Shown: positions 47,814 to 60,607 of the stretch, piece by piece
Layout: each line of letters starts with the position of its first letter
Position numbering within the stretch: position 1 is the first letter of the stretch
The notes under the pieces: model-generated
What the model saw: only the letters and a program-made list of their open reading frames with translations
Told to the model about the DNA's origin: nothing
Databases searched by the model: none
Translations under genes and position numbers: made by a program
Assembly (NCBI GenBank): GCA_946807835.1
Contig: OX327710.1
Location: 14,868,501-14,932,500, forward strand
DNA: 64,000 bases
From: Ailanthus altissimus
Lineage: Eukaryota; Streptophyta; Magnoliopsida; Sapindales; Simaroubaceae
Reading direction: 5' to 3'

Positions 47814-48482
47814 CATGGCGATGGAAAGATTCAGAAATCAGAATCTTGTAGTTAAATGTCACGACTCAATTCATCTGCTTCACGTTTCAAAGAAAGCAAC
47901 TTCATGTTTGTGTGTTGCATTTATTTCATGCTCAAAAATCAAAATAGACATAATTCAATGTTTTAAAACTAATTTTGGTCTTACTTGGTAATAACATTGC
48001 GTTTCCATTACAATTTACAATGAATTTGGAAAGTAAAAACTGTTGGATATTTTATATATTTCTAAATAAACGTTAGTTTGGAAGTTCCCTCTTTTTATAT
48101 TATATATAGAATTATTCATGGGATAATTTTTTTTGTATTATATTTGAAATAATACATCTATTCATAGCATATTTTTATTTAAAAAAGTAATAATTTATTT
48201 TAAATTATTAATTAAATTTAAATTTTAATTCAATAGTCACGAATTAAGAAATACATATAAAAAATTATGTCTCATATGAAAAGGTACTTAATAACTATAA
48301 ATAAATGTCACTTATTACAAGAATGTGAATGTGAAACAACAATTATTCTACGATTTTATAAGAGTGTACTCTTACAAAATCAAATCATTCAATGTTGGAT
48401 GGAAGACCACCGTAAAGCCTATTTGTACCAAGACAACATTTTTAAAGGGTGAAAATTATTCTTAAACAAAGTTTAAGTTTAT

Positions 48483-48772
48483 TGTTAAAATTGATGATTT
48501 AACAATCATGTTTGAATATGAATTTGAGATAGATACTAATAAAAAGTCTAGTATGTGAATATTATACAAGAAATGAATAAAACGTAGCTTAAAAACACAA
48601 GGAGAATTGTATAAGTTTGAATGTCGTAACGTTGAAAGATAAAACACCCTTGCATTAATTCCAGAGAGCCCAACACCTTAGTACTTCTTAAGAACACTGC
48701 AGCATCGAGATAAGGTCGCACCAACACCCCAACGTTCGCCCTGGAACGCTTCACCGTTAGAACAGTCGTATT
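48483..48772 (+). repeat. 5' LTR of the outer element, first part
   Basis: Matches the first ~300 bp of the 3' LTR at 60608 onward (aacaatcatgtttgaatatg here, aacaatcatgtttgagcatg there; later the aaacrcccytgyattaattcc block). It is cut off by the inner element after gtatt. Confidence 0.85.
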
Positions 48773-49387
48773 TGTTAGGGTTAGTGTTTACGTGATATCC
48801 CTAAATATACATATACTTATGTATTTATACATGTGTACATTATCATTAAATTGCTAATACCAATTTAAATGGTACTATACAATGTAACATTATAGACATT
48901 GTATGATCTGAAAGAGTTTAGATCTAATATAAAAAAATTTAGATAAGAACCTACAGTTAGCCACGCTGAGAGATATAAATGCTAAATGTTAGCATAACTG
49001 ATTGTTAGTTGGTTATAATGCTCAACAAAGATTCAAGAGTTGGAGCCTTATCTGTAATGGGACATAGACCTGAAAAAATACTAGTAACAACATAGTTACA
49101 AGAGTTGCAATCAAGTGCTAAGAAATGTTAGTTGCGCAAGTATGTTCTCGAATATTATCCCTGATCTATTTCTACCAATATGGGTCTGTCGGTAGATATC
49201 TTTATATAGATCATTATATGTCGTACCTATAGGTTATAGATGGTTGTTCCTAACCGACTGTGAGTTTGGAGCTCGTATTGACATATAGGGATCCAATTAG
49301 GGCTGGATATATGGCGGACTCATGAAGGCCTTCGATAGAGACTTATGTAAGCTGTCAACGGGGGGTTCTCTCAAGTTAAGTAATGAG
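48773..49387 (+). repeat. Truncated 5' LTR of the middle element
   Basis: Aligns with 56125-56735; shared text includes tgtatgatctgaaagagtt, ttggagccttatct and cgtattgacatatagggatc. About 1.8 kb present in the 3' LTR is missing after this point. Confidence 0.82.
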
Positions 49388-49695
49388 AAAAGTTATCAAT
49401 CTACATTATAAATTGGGGTTTATGAGATGTAGTAATAAGAGTTATCGGTCTACATTATAAATCAAGATTAATTTTTTTATGTTGGTAATCACAATGAGAG
49501 CCTTATTGGTGGGGGTTAGTTATGTTTGCATAGAAAAATTGATTAACTGAGAATCACCCTCCCCATATGATGGGGACCTTAGATATATAAGAAAAATCTC
49601 TCTTAATCAAATTAAAGAATATTATATTATGAGATAATATTTTATTTTGATCCGTCTTGTCAATACGGTGTTAGATGAGTCATGTCGACCTTTTT

Positions 49696-49994
49696 CCAAT
49701 ATTGCTACTGCATAAGGGACTTGGTCGATTAAGCTTGGACTATACTGGTTAAACATGAGATGAGACAAATATATGCGAACGTATTGCCCAATGTTGTTAT
49801 AGCATGAGGGTAGTGCTAGTAACATATATTTGATCATTGACAAGTTAATATAGAATACACTTACCCAATATTGTTACAGCATGAGGATAAGGTGTATTCA
49901 AGATTAAGTGGTAAGAGTTGCATGAGATGCAATTGACAAGTATTGTCTACCTATAGGGTTTTACAAAGGCTAATATTGCTACAGTGTGAGGCTC
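49696..49994 (+). repeat. Four-copy motif in the leader of the middle element
   Basis: A ~23-base motif, consensus CCAATATTGYTACAGCATGAGG, occurs at 49696, 49788, 49865 and 49971 with a few changes per copy and spacing of 77-106 bp; the text between copies is not conserved. It lies between the truncated 5' LTR and gag. Confidence 0.65.
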
Positions 49995-50210
49995 GAGAAA
50001 ATTTTAATGGGATCTACTTCCTACTGTATAGTTTAAAAGAGTTTAAACTATCGTCTTCCCGTTCGAGAGATTATCGAGATTATATAAAGCAGTGGAAAGA
50101 CGTTTTAAATTGAAAAATCTATAATTGTTATACCTATGATTTTAAACGTTTCATTAGCGATTCAATGACTATTTCGCTTACATCTCTTGTTATTTTGGCC
50201 TACTAAGTAT

Positions 50211-50707
50211 AATGGCCACTACGAACCAATTGGTATGCATAGTTAATGCAGTCAAACTCAAGGATACTAAAAATTACGCTGACCGGCAAATGAATCTAAA
50301 AAATGTTTTAGATTCAAAAAATCTTAGATTTATTATTAATTAGAGTTTGTCGTAAGGTATTTCTGATAACACCTCTCTAGGAGATATAAATAAAGGGGGT
50401 GTGATCCTCTTTATTCAGGGTACTTCATCTTTTACTCCAAATATATCTGGTAAAACCAAATGTGTGATGAGAAGAAGATGAGACAGATATCCAAGATAAA
50501 TCCCTAGAGGCAACATTTATCCAAAGATCAACAAGAGAGTGATGTAGATGGAAAATGTTTTCACTGTAGTAAGGTAGGGTATTGAAAATTTCACTACCCT
50601 ATAAGTCTTTATAATTGTCAAAAAGACTTTCACATTTTTGTGTTTGACAAATATAGACATTTCTATGGAATAAGATGTCAGTTTAAGTTGGATATGAGAT
50701 TTGCATG
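50211..50707 (+). pseudogene. Decayed gag of the middle element
   Basis: Starts ATGGCCACTACGAACCAATT (MATTNQ), continues VKLKDTKNYADRQMNLKNVL to about 50340, then loses frame. A zinc-knuckle remnant, CFHCSKVGY-(stop)-KFHYP in which the last Cys is replaced by Tyr, is coded near 50559. The coding text then breaks where the solo LTR inserted. Confidence 0.6.
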
Positions 50708-53341
50708 TGTTGGTGTTGTATGTATATGCACTTGTGTGCATAATTAAGTTTTTTAATAATAATAGCATAACGCATGTGTAACCTATCGGAATTAATATAT
50801 ATATTAAAATAATCTCATTACACTAATGAGATTAAGGGACTCATCTTTAAAGCATGCTTTAAACAAATCTAGTTGGGAACGTGTTGAACTTCCCCAAACT
50901 AAAATAGTAACTTTCTTTTCCAGAATATTTGAAGCAACACTTGTTTCTATTAAATTTTTTTTTATCTCTCAAACTATTAAATTTAACACTTAACCTCTAA
51001 AAGAAATTCACTCTTTTCTCTCAACTATGTAAATTTAACAATTTAATTCTTTTCACTTTCTATCAAATTTGCTTCTCTCGACCACCATATATATATATAT
51101 ATATATATATATAGGCAATGATTTCCTTTCAATCAATAAATGAAAAAATATTAAAGAGATATTTGTTTAAGCATGACTATACAAATAAATTGCTTAGTCA
51201 AAATACATGTTTCAGTGGCATAATAAAGAAGCAATTGGTGGCTTATGGAATGCCACCACTTACTGCTATTGAATCAATCTCAATTTGTTCGACCAATAAC
51301 AATTAGATAAGTGGCTTTTTAATTGCCAGTTGCCTTCAAATTCAATTTGATTCAAAATCAATTACTTCGGCCAGTAACATATTGATAAGTGGCAATTTGA
51401 TTGCCACCACTTGCTTTTGCAAATTGATTACGCTGTAGCAAATTGAATCAATTTGATTTATTTTCAATTATTTTTAACTAATTAAAAAATGCCACCAAAT
51501 GCTTCTATTTACAAAGACGAAATGATATTGATTTTGTAATCTTATAAATAAAATATCAATTACACCCCCTTTAACTAATTTAATTATTAACATTTAATAA
51601 TTAAACCAATAGAATTTATACCACATGTCATGACAAATTAATGACATAATATGTGGTATCGAATAAAAAGGATAAAATGATAAGTCTCAATTGTCTAAAT
51701 TTTGATTTATGATTTCTCTAGAGACCGTAAAATAAATAAATTGCTAGTTAATTTAATTTATATAAAATAATAATTATTTTATTTAAATGGTAGCTATATC
51801 TACAAATAACTAATTTAGTGCCCATACAAATTATTAACATAATTTGAGATATACACTAAGTAAATAAAAGTGTTAAGTCTTATTTGGCACAATTTTTAGT
51901 TTAATACTTAAATCTTAGCTACTCCCCGAGAGACCCTAAAATATATTCATATTTTTTAAAAAATTTCTACATCGAACAATTTGATCCAGTGCGCTACTTA
52001 CGTGCTCAATGCGTACACTTCATATAGTGAGACTCCCTAAGTTCACACCCATTTTTTCTCATGAAATATTTTCATAAGTCCATAACCGATACTTCACACA
52101 CACACGTTATGAATAATACAAAATAATGAGTTAAACCATACAAGTTGAGGTTAATCTATATTCGCACAATCCCTCCATCATTAATATTCTGAAAGAGTGG
52201 AGACATAGATCAATACCGTCAAGTCCCCTCTTACTCAACCATAAACTTATCTCTTTGATTAGTATTCCAATAAATAATATGCACAAACTCCTTTTCAATA
52301 AATAATTGCTTAGTCAAAATCTATATTGCAAATGAGTTTGCGCATATTATTTAAACCATAGGAAACTCTTTTTTTAAGTTAAATGCTTATGGCCATAAGA
52401 CTTCCTAGAATACAACCTTAGAGCATCTGGATATTTAACTCACCCATATAAGTTAACGGATCCCATATTTACATACACCGGATTCCATAAGCATCGGACC
52501 ATACCAAGCGATACTCAATGGTCAAATCATAAATGGTCTCTAATATGTGTGAAACCTAAGTATAGTGGATCACTCATAAGCCCACTATAGTGCTCAAGTC
52601 TACGACCCACGAATACTACTCAACTCGAAAAGACCATTCACTGACAAATTTATGAGAAATCTATTAGAGGTCTTCTTTGAGTTTAGTTCAGTATCTAGTC
52701 CTTACTAAATACATGTATATCTATATGAGCTTCCACTAAGCTCATGTGTAGAACCTAAGTATGGTGGATCACTCATAAGCCCACCGTGGTGTTCAAGTCT
52801 AGGGATCACGAATACTACTTAACTCGAGAAGACCCTCCACTGACAGATTTACAGAAAATCTATTGGAGGTCTTATTTGAGTCTAGTCCAGTATCTAGCCC
52901 TTACTAAATATATGTATATCTATATGAGCTTCTACTAAACTCATGGTTTACTAAGATTAACCATCTGAACTATTCAAATATGGATATACACTAATCTGTA
53001 TTAATCGATTCCATTCGATAGACCTTGCATTGGTGAAAATAGATTAGGAACATTTAATTTGAGAACATATTTACGAAATAATATTTCTTAGCAACGCTTG
53101 CAACTATTTGCAACTATATTATTGCAAGTATATTTTCAGGTCTTTGTCTCATTTCAAACAAGGTTCTAACTCTTTAGACTTGATCTAAACTCATTTAAAT
53201 CAAAATAATGTCCGAATTATTACAAGCATCTTACCTTAATAAAAATAATTAGCAATTTAATAAAATATTTATTTATTACATAAGTATGAAAATACAATAT
53301 TCATACAAAATTGAGATAGCACAAGAGCAAAAATTCCAACA
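50708..53341 (-). mobile_element. Inner solo LTR of the nest, 2.6 kb, opposite orientation
   Basis: Ends are TGTTGG (50708) and CCAACA (53341), a perfect 6-bp inverted repeat, with gcatg before and gcacg after (5-bp target duplication, one mismatch). It splits the middle element between its zinc knuckle and protease; protease text resumes immediately at 53342 (SHICNMLQELRETRVQQ). On the minus strand its sequence is related to the middle element's LTR (for example gagttagaaccttgtttg, tggtatggtccgatgctta), but the subfamily is clearly different. A long (TA)n promoter-like run lies at 51088-51113. No internal region remains. Confidence 0.78.
52552..52949. repeat. 199-bp tandem duplication inside the inner solo LTR
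   Basis: The block starting aacctaagtatagtggatca at 52553 recurs starting aacctaagtatggtggatca at 52752 and runs to 'ctactaaactcatg'. Copies differ at roughly one base in eight, so the duplication is older than the one in the middle element's 3' LTR. Confidence 0.85.
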
Positions 53342-56100
53342 GCACGTCCCTCTCATATCTGCAATATGTTGCAGGAATTGAGAGAGACTAGAGTGCAACA
53401 GTTTGTAGAAGTAAGGTTAAGAGCAGAAAATGGTGGTTTCTTGCAGGTTCAATTTGTTGGGCACCTTGACTTACTTCTCATATGCAATACAATAGTCGCA
53501 TTGCATAATTTGTATAATATCCAAAATATAATCTGAAAAATTATGACCCTTCCTGTACTTGACAATTAAGGATATCATATGAATATTAGGAATAGTTTCT
53601 TATGTTCATATTATGTAAATGATGTTTTATTAGTTGAATATCAGTTAATAAATGGACATTATATACAATTAGAAATATCTATAGATTGGAATCCTTAAAT
53701 GATAAGGAACTGTGGCATGTGAGATTAGGTCATATAGGCGTAAGATGCCTAACGCGTCTAGTTAAGGATGGTTGGATACCTAATCTGACCATAAAGACTT
53801 AACCAATTTATGAATAATATATTCACAGAAATGACTAAACATACTAGAATATACATCACATTCCTTTGATTAGAATGAGGTAGTGAGTACATTAACATCA
53901 AATTTTCTGTTTGTTTAAAGAAGAATGAGATTTTCACTCACTATAATCATTTGGGTACTCCATAACATAATGATATTTTAGAGATGAGGATTCAGACTTT
54001 TTTAGATATGGTCCGATCAATGATGAGTGTTACCAATCAATATATGTGTGAATATGCTCTAAATACAGCTGCTTATTTAGTAGAGTTCTATTAGAAGCTA
54101 TTCCTTCCATTCTGTATAAGATACAGAGTGGAATGAAGCCGTATCTTAAATATGTTAAGACTTGGGGTTATCTTACTTACGTAAGAGTTACACAGCAGGG
54201 TATCATATTTTGTATGAGTTACTCAGCAGGATAAACAAACACCGAATGAGTACAAGTATAGGTTCATTGAGTATCATGTGAATTCAATAGGATACTAGTT
54301 CTTTGATTCAGAGTAGCGAAGTGTGTTCATTTCTCGATATACCACTATCCTAGAGGAAACGTTTGTCATGGATCGAGAAAATCATAGAAAGATTTTACTT
54401 TGTCAAGTCAATCTAGAAATCAATGAACCAAAAATGGGAACTCATACTCAATTAAACATTGACCTTTTAGCACACTGCCTAGTAGGTCGAAAAGGATGTC
54501 TAAGTCACTTATTAGGTATATTTAATGCCTGAAGGTGAACTTGGAGTTCTCTTGGTAGAAGAAAATTATCCTTTAACCTATAGGGAGACGATGTTAGACA
54601 TCGATTCGAGAAACAATAAGAAGCCATAAAAAACAAATTTGTCTCTATGTATTAGAATCAAGTTTAAGACTTGGTTAAGCTACTCGTAGGAATTGTTCTA
54701 ATTGGTTGTAAAAGATTTACAAGAGGTAGTGGGAGCCAGATGGAAGGTAGAGACCTTCGAGGCCTTATATTGGTTCTAGAAAGGTGATCCTCAATGATTT
54801 AAGATCAACTAAGAGGAAACCCTTAAATCAGTATTGATGCTAAAATCGATTAGAATGTTATTAGCTCTTACAATATATTATAACTTTGAGGTTTAATAGA
54901 TGGATGTAAAGATGACATTTCTGAATGGATACCTTGAGTAAGAGATATTTATAAAATAGCCTAAAGGTTTTATGTCCAGCCAGACTTTTGATCTAGTTTG
55001 CAGGCTGAAGAAGTCATTTATGGGCTTAAACAAGCATTCCGAAGCTGGAATCATTGTTTTGATGATATAGTCAAATTGTCTGGTTTCATCAAAAACAAGG
55101 GGGAAACTTGTGTGTATGAAAGGTCAGTGGGAGCATGATAGTCCTCTTGATGCTCTTTGTTGATGACATACTGGTCATTAAAAATAATGTCGGTATGTTA
55201 TAGTTGGTTAATAGTAACTCGTAAGATTTTTTCCATAAAGGATTTGAGAGAGACTTCTTTTATACTAAGTATAAAGCTTTATAGAGATAGAGCTAAAACG
55301 TTGAGAGGATGTTTCCAAATCATTTCACATCAATAACGTCTTAGAAATGTACAATTTTTGTTAACTTTAAGATAGTTAACGTATCTTTTAGACATGATAT
55401 TTATTTTTTGAGGAGAGTGTCTCTTTAGATGGAAGTTGAGAGAGCTGGAGTGTCTAACGCACCAAATAAATCAGTTCTTAAGAGCTTGATGTATGCTATG
55501 ATGTGTTTGAGACCTGCTATTAGTATGACTATAAAAATTATAAGCCGATTCCAGTCTAATTCAAGTGACCACCATTTGATGGTAGTCAAACATATCCTAA
55601 GGTACCTTGAGGTACAAATGATAAGTTTCTCATATATAGAGAAAGTAATATACAAGTGAGAAGATATACGGAGTCAGACTTTTAGTTTGACCTAGATGAT
55701 AAAGAGTCTACATATAGGTATATGCTCATTCTCATTGGTACTAGGTGAGTTGATATTGCATCAAACTGAGATTCATTGCTGATTTATTTCGGGCACAGCG
55801 GAAAAGGCAGCATGGATTCGTAGGTTTATCATTAGGCTTAGAAGAGTTTCAAGACAAATGGATTCTATCTAATAGTTCTGCGACAAAACTAAGCCGTTGT
55901 ATAGGCTAAGGTGCCAAGAGGATACTAGTACTCTAATTATATTGAGAGGAGCCTCACATGAAAATAGAGATCTTGGCTTAGGGAGATGTGTATTTGTAGA
56001 AATATTCTATAAATAATTTAGCAGACTCACTTTCTAAGGCCATAACTCTAAAAGTGTTTATGAAACACGTAAAGTCGATATGTATAAGATACCATCAGGA
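53342..56100 (+). pseudogene. Decayed copia pol of the middle element
   Basis: Recognisable blocks in order: protease (SHICNMLQEL, then VRLRAENGGFLQVQFVG); pre-integrase ELWHVRLGHIGVRCLTRL near 53707; reverse transcriptase with LLMLFVDDILVIKNN near 55150 (F-V-D-D catalytic box); the VLKSLMYAMMCLRPAISM block at 55470; and RNase H with HQTEIHC, GTAEKAAWI and the terminal KIPSGMTLE block near 56080, which directly precedes a short purine tract and the 3' LTR. Stops and frameshifts are frequent. Confidence 0.78.
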
Positions 56101-56124
56101 ATGACACTAGAGTAAGTGAGAGAT

Positions 56125-58564
56125 TGTTAGGGTTGGTGCTTAAGTGTTATCCATGAATGTACATATATTTATGTATTTATACATGTATACATTTCCATTA
56201 AATCGTTAGTACTTATTTAAATTGTATTATACAATATAACATTACAGAAATTGTATGATCTGAAAGAGTTCAGATCTGATCTAAAAGAGTTTAGATAAGG
56301 GCCCACAGTTGGTCACGCAGAGAGATATAAATATTAAATGTTAGCACAACAGATTATTAGCTGTTTATAATACTCAACGAAGATCCAAAAGTTGGAGCCT
56401 TATCTATAATAAGACATAGACATGGAAATATACTAGTAACTGCATAGTTACAAGAATTGCAATCAGGTGCCAAGAAATGTTAGTTGCACAAGTATGTTCT
56501 CGAATATTGTCCTTGATCTATTTCTACCGATGCGGGTCTATTGGTGGATATCTTTATATAGATCAGCATATGTCTTACCTATAGGGTATTGATGGTCGTT
56601 CCTAGTCGACTATGAGCTTAGAGCGCGTATTGACATATAGGGATCCAGTTAGGACTGAATATAGGACGGACTTATGAGGGCCTCCAATAGACACCCTATG
56701 TAAGCCGTCAACGAAGGGTCCTCTCGAGTTGAGTAGTATATATAGTCCCTAGACCTGAGTGCCGCGATAGGCTTGTAAGTAATCCTCCATACTTTGGTTC
56801 CACACATGTCACAGACCTTACCTATAGGGTATTGATGGTCGTTCCTAGTCGACTATGAGCTTAGAGCGCGTATTGACATATAGGGATCCAGTTAGGACTG
56901 AATATAGGACGGACTCATGAGGGCCTCCAATAGACACCCTATGTAAGCCGTCAACGAAGGGTCCTCTCGAGTTGAGTAGTATATATAGTCCCTAGACCTG
57001 AGTGCCGCGATAGGCTTGTAAGTAATCCTCCATTCTTTGGTTCCACACATGTCACAGACCTTTAATGGTGCGACCAATGGGTGTCGTTGGGTATGGTCCG
57101 ATGCTTATAGAGTCCGGTGTGTACATATATGGGATCCGTCAGCTCGTATAGAGAGTTAGATATCTAGATGTTTCAAGATTATATCTCAGAAAGTCTTGTG
57201 GCCACAAGTATTAATCCCGTGAAAGAGTTTCCGCTAGAATGGAACAATATGAAAAAATGGTTTACACATATTGTTCAATGAGATATAAGTCTGAGGATAT
57301 GATATAACATAGATGAGCATATGAGGATTTGACGGTAATAATCTATATCCCCGCACATCCAGGATATCATAACGAAAAGACTATACGTATGCGTTGTGAT
57401 CTCAGTTTGGATGGTCGACGCGCTGATTTGTATTTTCGTGATGTGTGCGTGTGGCAATGTTCACGGACTCATAGAATAGTTTCATTCGACGAATTGGGTG
57501 TTGACTTAAGGAGTCCCGTGATATAGAGTGTACTCGTTGTACACTGAGGTAACGTACTAGATTAAATTGTTTAATCCAATAATATTCAGCACTATTATAA
57601 AAATACGTGCGTGTCAATATTTAAGCGTTAAATATAATAATTAGTTAACAATTATTATTTATTAATTATATAATGACACATGACGCATTGTAGACCCTTA
57701 GTTGAGTTTATCCAAATGCAGATATGATATGACCCACTATAGAATATACTTGATAACTATTCATGAGGGGTAAAATGATAATTTTATATATTGATTATTT
57801 AATTATTAAATAATTAAAATATCTTATTATTATATATTATTTTGTTATTTAATATTATTATATTATATATTACCATATAGTTGTCGAGCGATATTTTTAT
57901 ATTATATTATTATTTATTATAATAATATTAATTTTTTATAATAGTTGCCGTGTGTAGTGTTTTATTAATATAATATAATTATTACATATATACTTTTTGA
58001 GATTGTACGTGAGTGAAATGTGAAATACGGGATGGGTGAAAAAATGTAAAAGGTTATTTATTTTCTTTTCAAAGCTATTGCTTTGTTTTTTCAAAACGGT
58101 GGACTGCCTGTGGAGAAATAAAGAGATTTGATATCTTGTAAATTAGTTTTAAATGTTGAAATTAGTTTATAAATTATTTTTATTATTGGCTATTAATTAA
58201 AATAATCAAAAATTTATTTTATTGATTAAAAAATTTATCAATAAAAAAATAAATTGAAAGGATTTAAGTGTTAAACCCAATGTTAGATTTGGAGCTATTA
58301 TTCTAGTTTACCAAGTTTATCGAGTTGGTGACTAGAATTACTAATGAGTTGGTCTCCAAGCAGATTCTCAAGATACACGTGTATAATGTTACACATTTTA
58401 GTGATTTCTCAACCCTTTAAATATATTAATATTATTAATATATCATTTATTATGTTTATTGTATGATTTAATTATTTCACAATGTTAAATATATATGAGA
58501 TATATATTTTATATAATAAATACTATTGCATATGTATACACTCACGTATATTAGATTTATGACA
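56125..58564 (+). repeat. 3' LTR of the middle element, 2.4 kb
   Basis: Starts TGTTAGGGTTGGTGC after the purine tract agagat and ends ATTTATGACA. It contains the near-perfect 243-bp tandem duplication and a long AT-rich second half. Confidence 0.82.
56574..57059. repeat. 243-bp near-perfect tandem duplication in the 3' LTR
   Basis: 56574-56816 and 56817-57059 both start cttacctatagggtattg; I see only two or three differences. It is thus much younger than the LTR divergence. The 5' LTR shows one copy of the first part. Confidence 0.93.
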
Positions 58565-58569
58565 ATATT

Positions 58570-59158
58570 AACTTTGGATGCTGAGCACCCACCGTTGCTT
58601 GTTCTGAAAAATCTATTTTTTGTTCGAATTGATTTTTATTAAGTGGGTTTTGGACTCCTATATACAATGACTTTTATTCCAAATAAGCTTAGGGTTTGTT
58701 AGACTTTTGTAAACATTATATAAATCTTTATAACTTCTTGTGATTCAAAAAGCATTAAGAGAGATTCTAATAGAGAATAGAGAGCTGGATAAACAATAAG
58801 TGTTTGGGTGCATTATGGTGGAACTATAGTGGGTGTCCTTTTTCTTATGTGAACAAAAGAAGCATCAAATATATCATTTGAGAATTCTCTATATTGTATT
58901 CCTTAATAATCTCTTAAGAGAGATCGTGGTGATTTGTAGTTCTTGTGTGAATTTTAATAATAGAGGTTAGGATCCCTTAATCCCCATGTGGACGTAGATA
59001 TTATGTTGAACCACATAATTGATTATGTGTGTTCTTATGATCTTGTTCTTATTCTTGCTTTTGTTTTGCTTGTGATTAAATGCTTATGCAATAATTAAAT
59101 ATTACTGCAAAGGCTAATCGCTAAGAGAGATTAGTGTTAAGACTAATATTCTTCAACA
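58570..59158 (+). repeat. 5' LTR of the outer element, second part
   Basis: Resumes aactttggatgctgagcacc and matches 60930-61529 of the 3' LTR (ttcgaattgatttttattaa, gtgattcaaaaagcattaag). It holds a TATATAAAT promoter near 58715 and ends cttcaaca just before the PBS. Confidence 0.85.
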
Positions 59159-59161
59159 AAC

Positions 59162-59173
59162 TGGTATTAGAGC
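59162..59173 (+). other. Primer-binding site of the outer element
   Basis: TGGTATTAGAGC is the initiator-tRNA-Met type copia PBS with one C-to-T change, three bases after the 5' LTR end. Confidence 0.85.
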
Positions 59174-59204
59174 TAAGTTTAGAGAATATACCTAAGTGAT
59201 ATTA

Positions 59205-60260
59205 ACCATGAAAACTCTCAAGTAAAATATAAAGAAGTTCAATATGATGAATGATTTTATTTATGGAAGGTAAAATTTTTTGCTCTACTAGTGAGTTAAG
59301 GGTTAGATTTAACCTTAGAGAAATTCAAGCAACTATTAGCAAAAGGTAGAAACCTGTGAAGTTTAGCAAGTTAGATTGAGATACCATTTAGAAGAGAGAC
59401 AAGAGTACTACAGTTTTATCATTGAGTAACAAAGTATTATAGGAGATGGTTGAAGAGAAAATGATAATAGGTTTATGGAAGAAGCTCAAAATCTTATACA
59501 TGAGGAAATCCTTGGCGAATTATCTATATATGAAGAAGAAGTTATATAAGTTATCTATGTTTAAAGGATTGTCATTAAGAGGTCATATTAACGCCTTCAA
59601 TAAGATCATCATAGATCTTGAAATAATAGACATCAAGATTCAAGATGAAGACAAGGTCGTCATCTTGTTATGTTCGTTACCATTGAGTTAGAGCACTTTG
59701 TGGATACGCTCATGTATGGTAGAGATACTTTAACCATAAAGGATGTTAAGGCCTTATTGAACTAAAAAGAATTGGGAAAGGAATTTGAATTCGACAGTGC
59801 AATGGTTTTGGTTGCAAGAGGAAAGAAGAACAATCAATCTAGGGGAAAATCCCAGAACTGTTTTCTTTGCAAGAAAAAAGTTAGCAATTTATAAAGGATT
59901 GTCCAAAAATTTAAGGAGATGCTACAATATCATGTCATGAGGATGATTTGGAAGTTGTAGACTCCATTTTAGCCTTTGAAGGAAAGTATGCTAGAGAATG
60001 GATACTGGATTCTAATTGTAGTGTCCATATGTGTTCTGATAGATCATTATTCATCAACTATAAAGCCATTAGGGATAAAGTACTAATGGGCAATGACATG
60101 ACTTGTGAGGTCATGTAGGTTGGCGATATAAAGATGAAGAGGTATAATGGAAAGCTTAGAGACTTACTTGGTGTAAGACATTTTTCTAAATTGAGAAGGA
60201 ATTTGATGTCCCTAGAAAAATTAGATGAAAAAGGGTATTCGATTCAAGCAGAAAAATAAA
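59205..60260 (+). pseudogene. Decayed gag and protease of the outer element
   Basis: Gag is readable at 59446-59691 (GLWKKLKILYMRKSLANYLY, then FKGLSLRGHINAFNKIIIDL), the UBN2-type copia gag layout. A knuckle remnant (NCFLCKKK-type) follows near 59860. Protease text REWILDSNCSVHMCSDRSLF lies near 59995 (D-S-G changed to D-S-N), then FSKLRRNLMSLEKLDEKGYS near 60190. After that no integrase or RT can be found before the 3' LTR. Confidence 0.75.
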
Positions 60261-60607
60261 TACTGAGAGTAGTAAAATAATCTATAATGATGAAGAATGA
60301 GAAGCACAAAAAGGACTATATATGCTTAATAGGATGGAAATAAGTGGTTCAATATAGGATGTTGAGGGAATGATACCACAATGTGACATCCAAAATTAAC
60401 TCACCGAAGTGGTGAGGGTTAAATAGGAATATGTGACATCAATACTCTATGTAATGAATATTTGTACCTTTAGAAATCAAAGTCACAAGCTCAATATAAG
60501 TTAAATCTAGACAAAAACTTAATTGGAATTAGTTCTAAGTGATAGAACATTAGTGTTGATGGATCTAGAAGCCTTATAATAGAGAAATTTTAAATCAATG
60601 AAGGGTT

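Larger units (their letters stand above)
48773..58564 (+). mobile_element. Middle copia element of the nest, 9.8 kb
   Basis: Starts TGTTAGGGTTAGTG and ends GATTTATGACA, flanked by gtatt (48768-48772) and atatt (58565-58569), a 5-bp target duplication with one mismatch that lies inside the outer element's 5' LTR. The 3' LTR (56125-58564) is about 2.4 kb. The 5' LTR matches it only for the first ~615 bp (to about 49387) and the rest is deleted. A leader with a repeated motif, decayed gag (from about 50211), and decayed protease, integrase, RT and RNase H (53342-56100) lie between. It is itself interrupted at 50708-53341 by a solo LTR. Stops throughout show it is dead. Confidence 0.85.

Noticed and set aside
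49480..49510. tggtaatcacaatgagagcc as a PBS of the middle copia element
   Set aside because: It resembles TGGTATCAGAGCC only if an insertion is allowed, and the adjacent LTR end has been deleted, so it cannot be supported.
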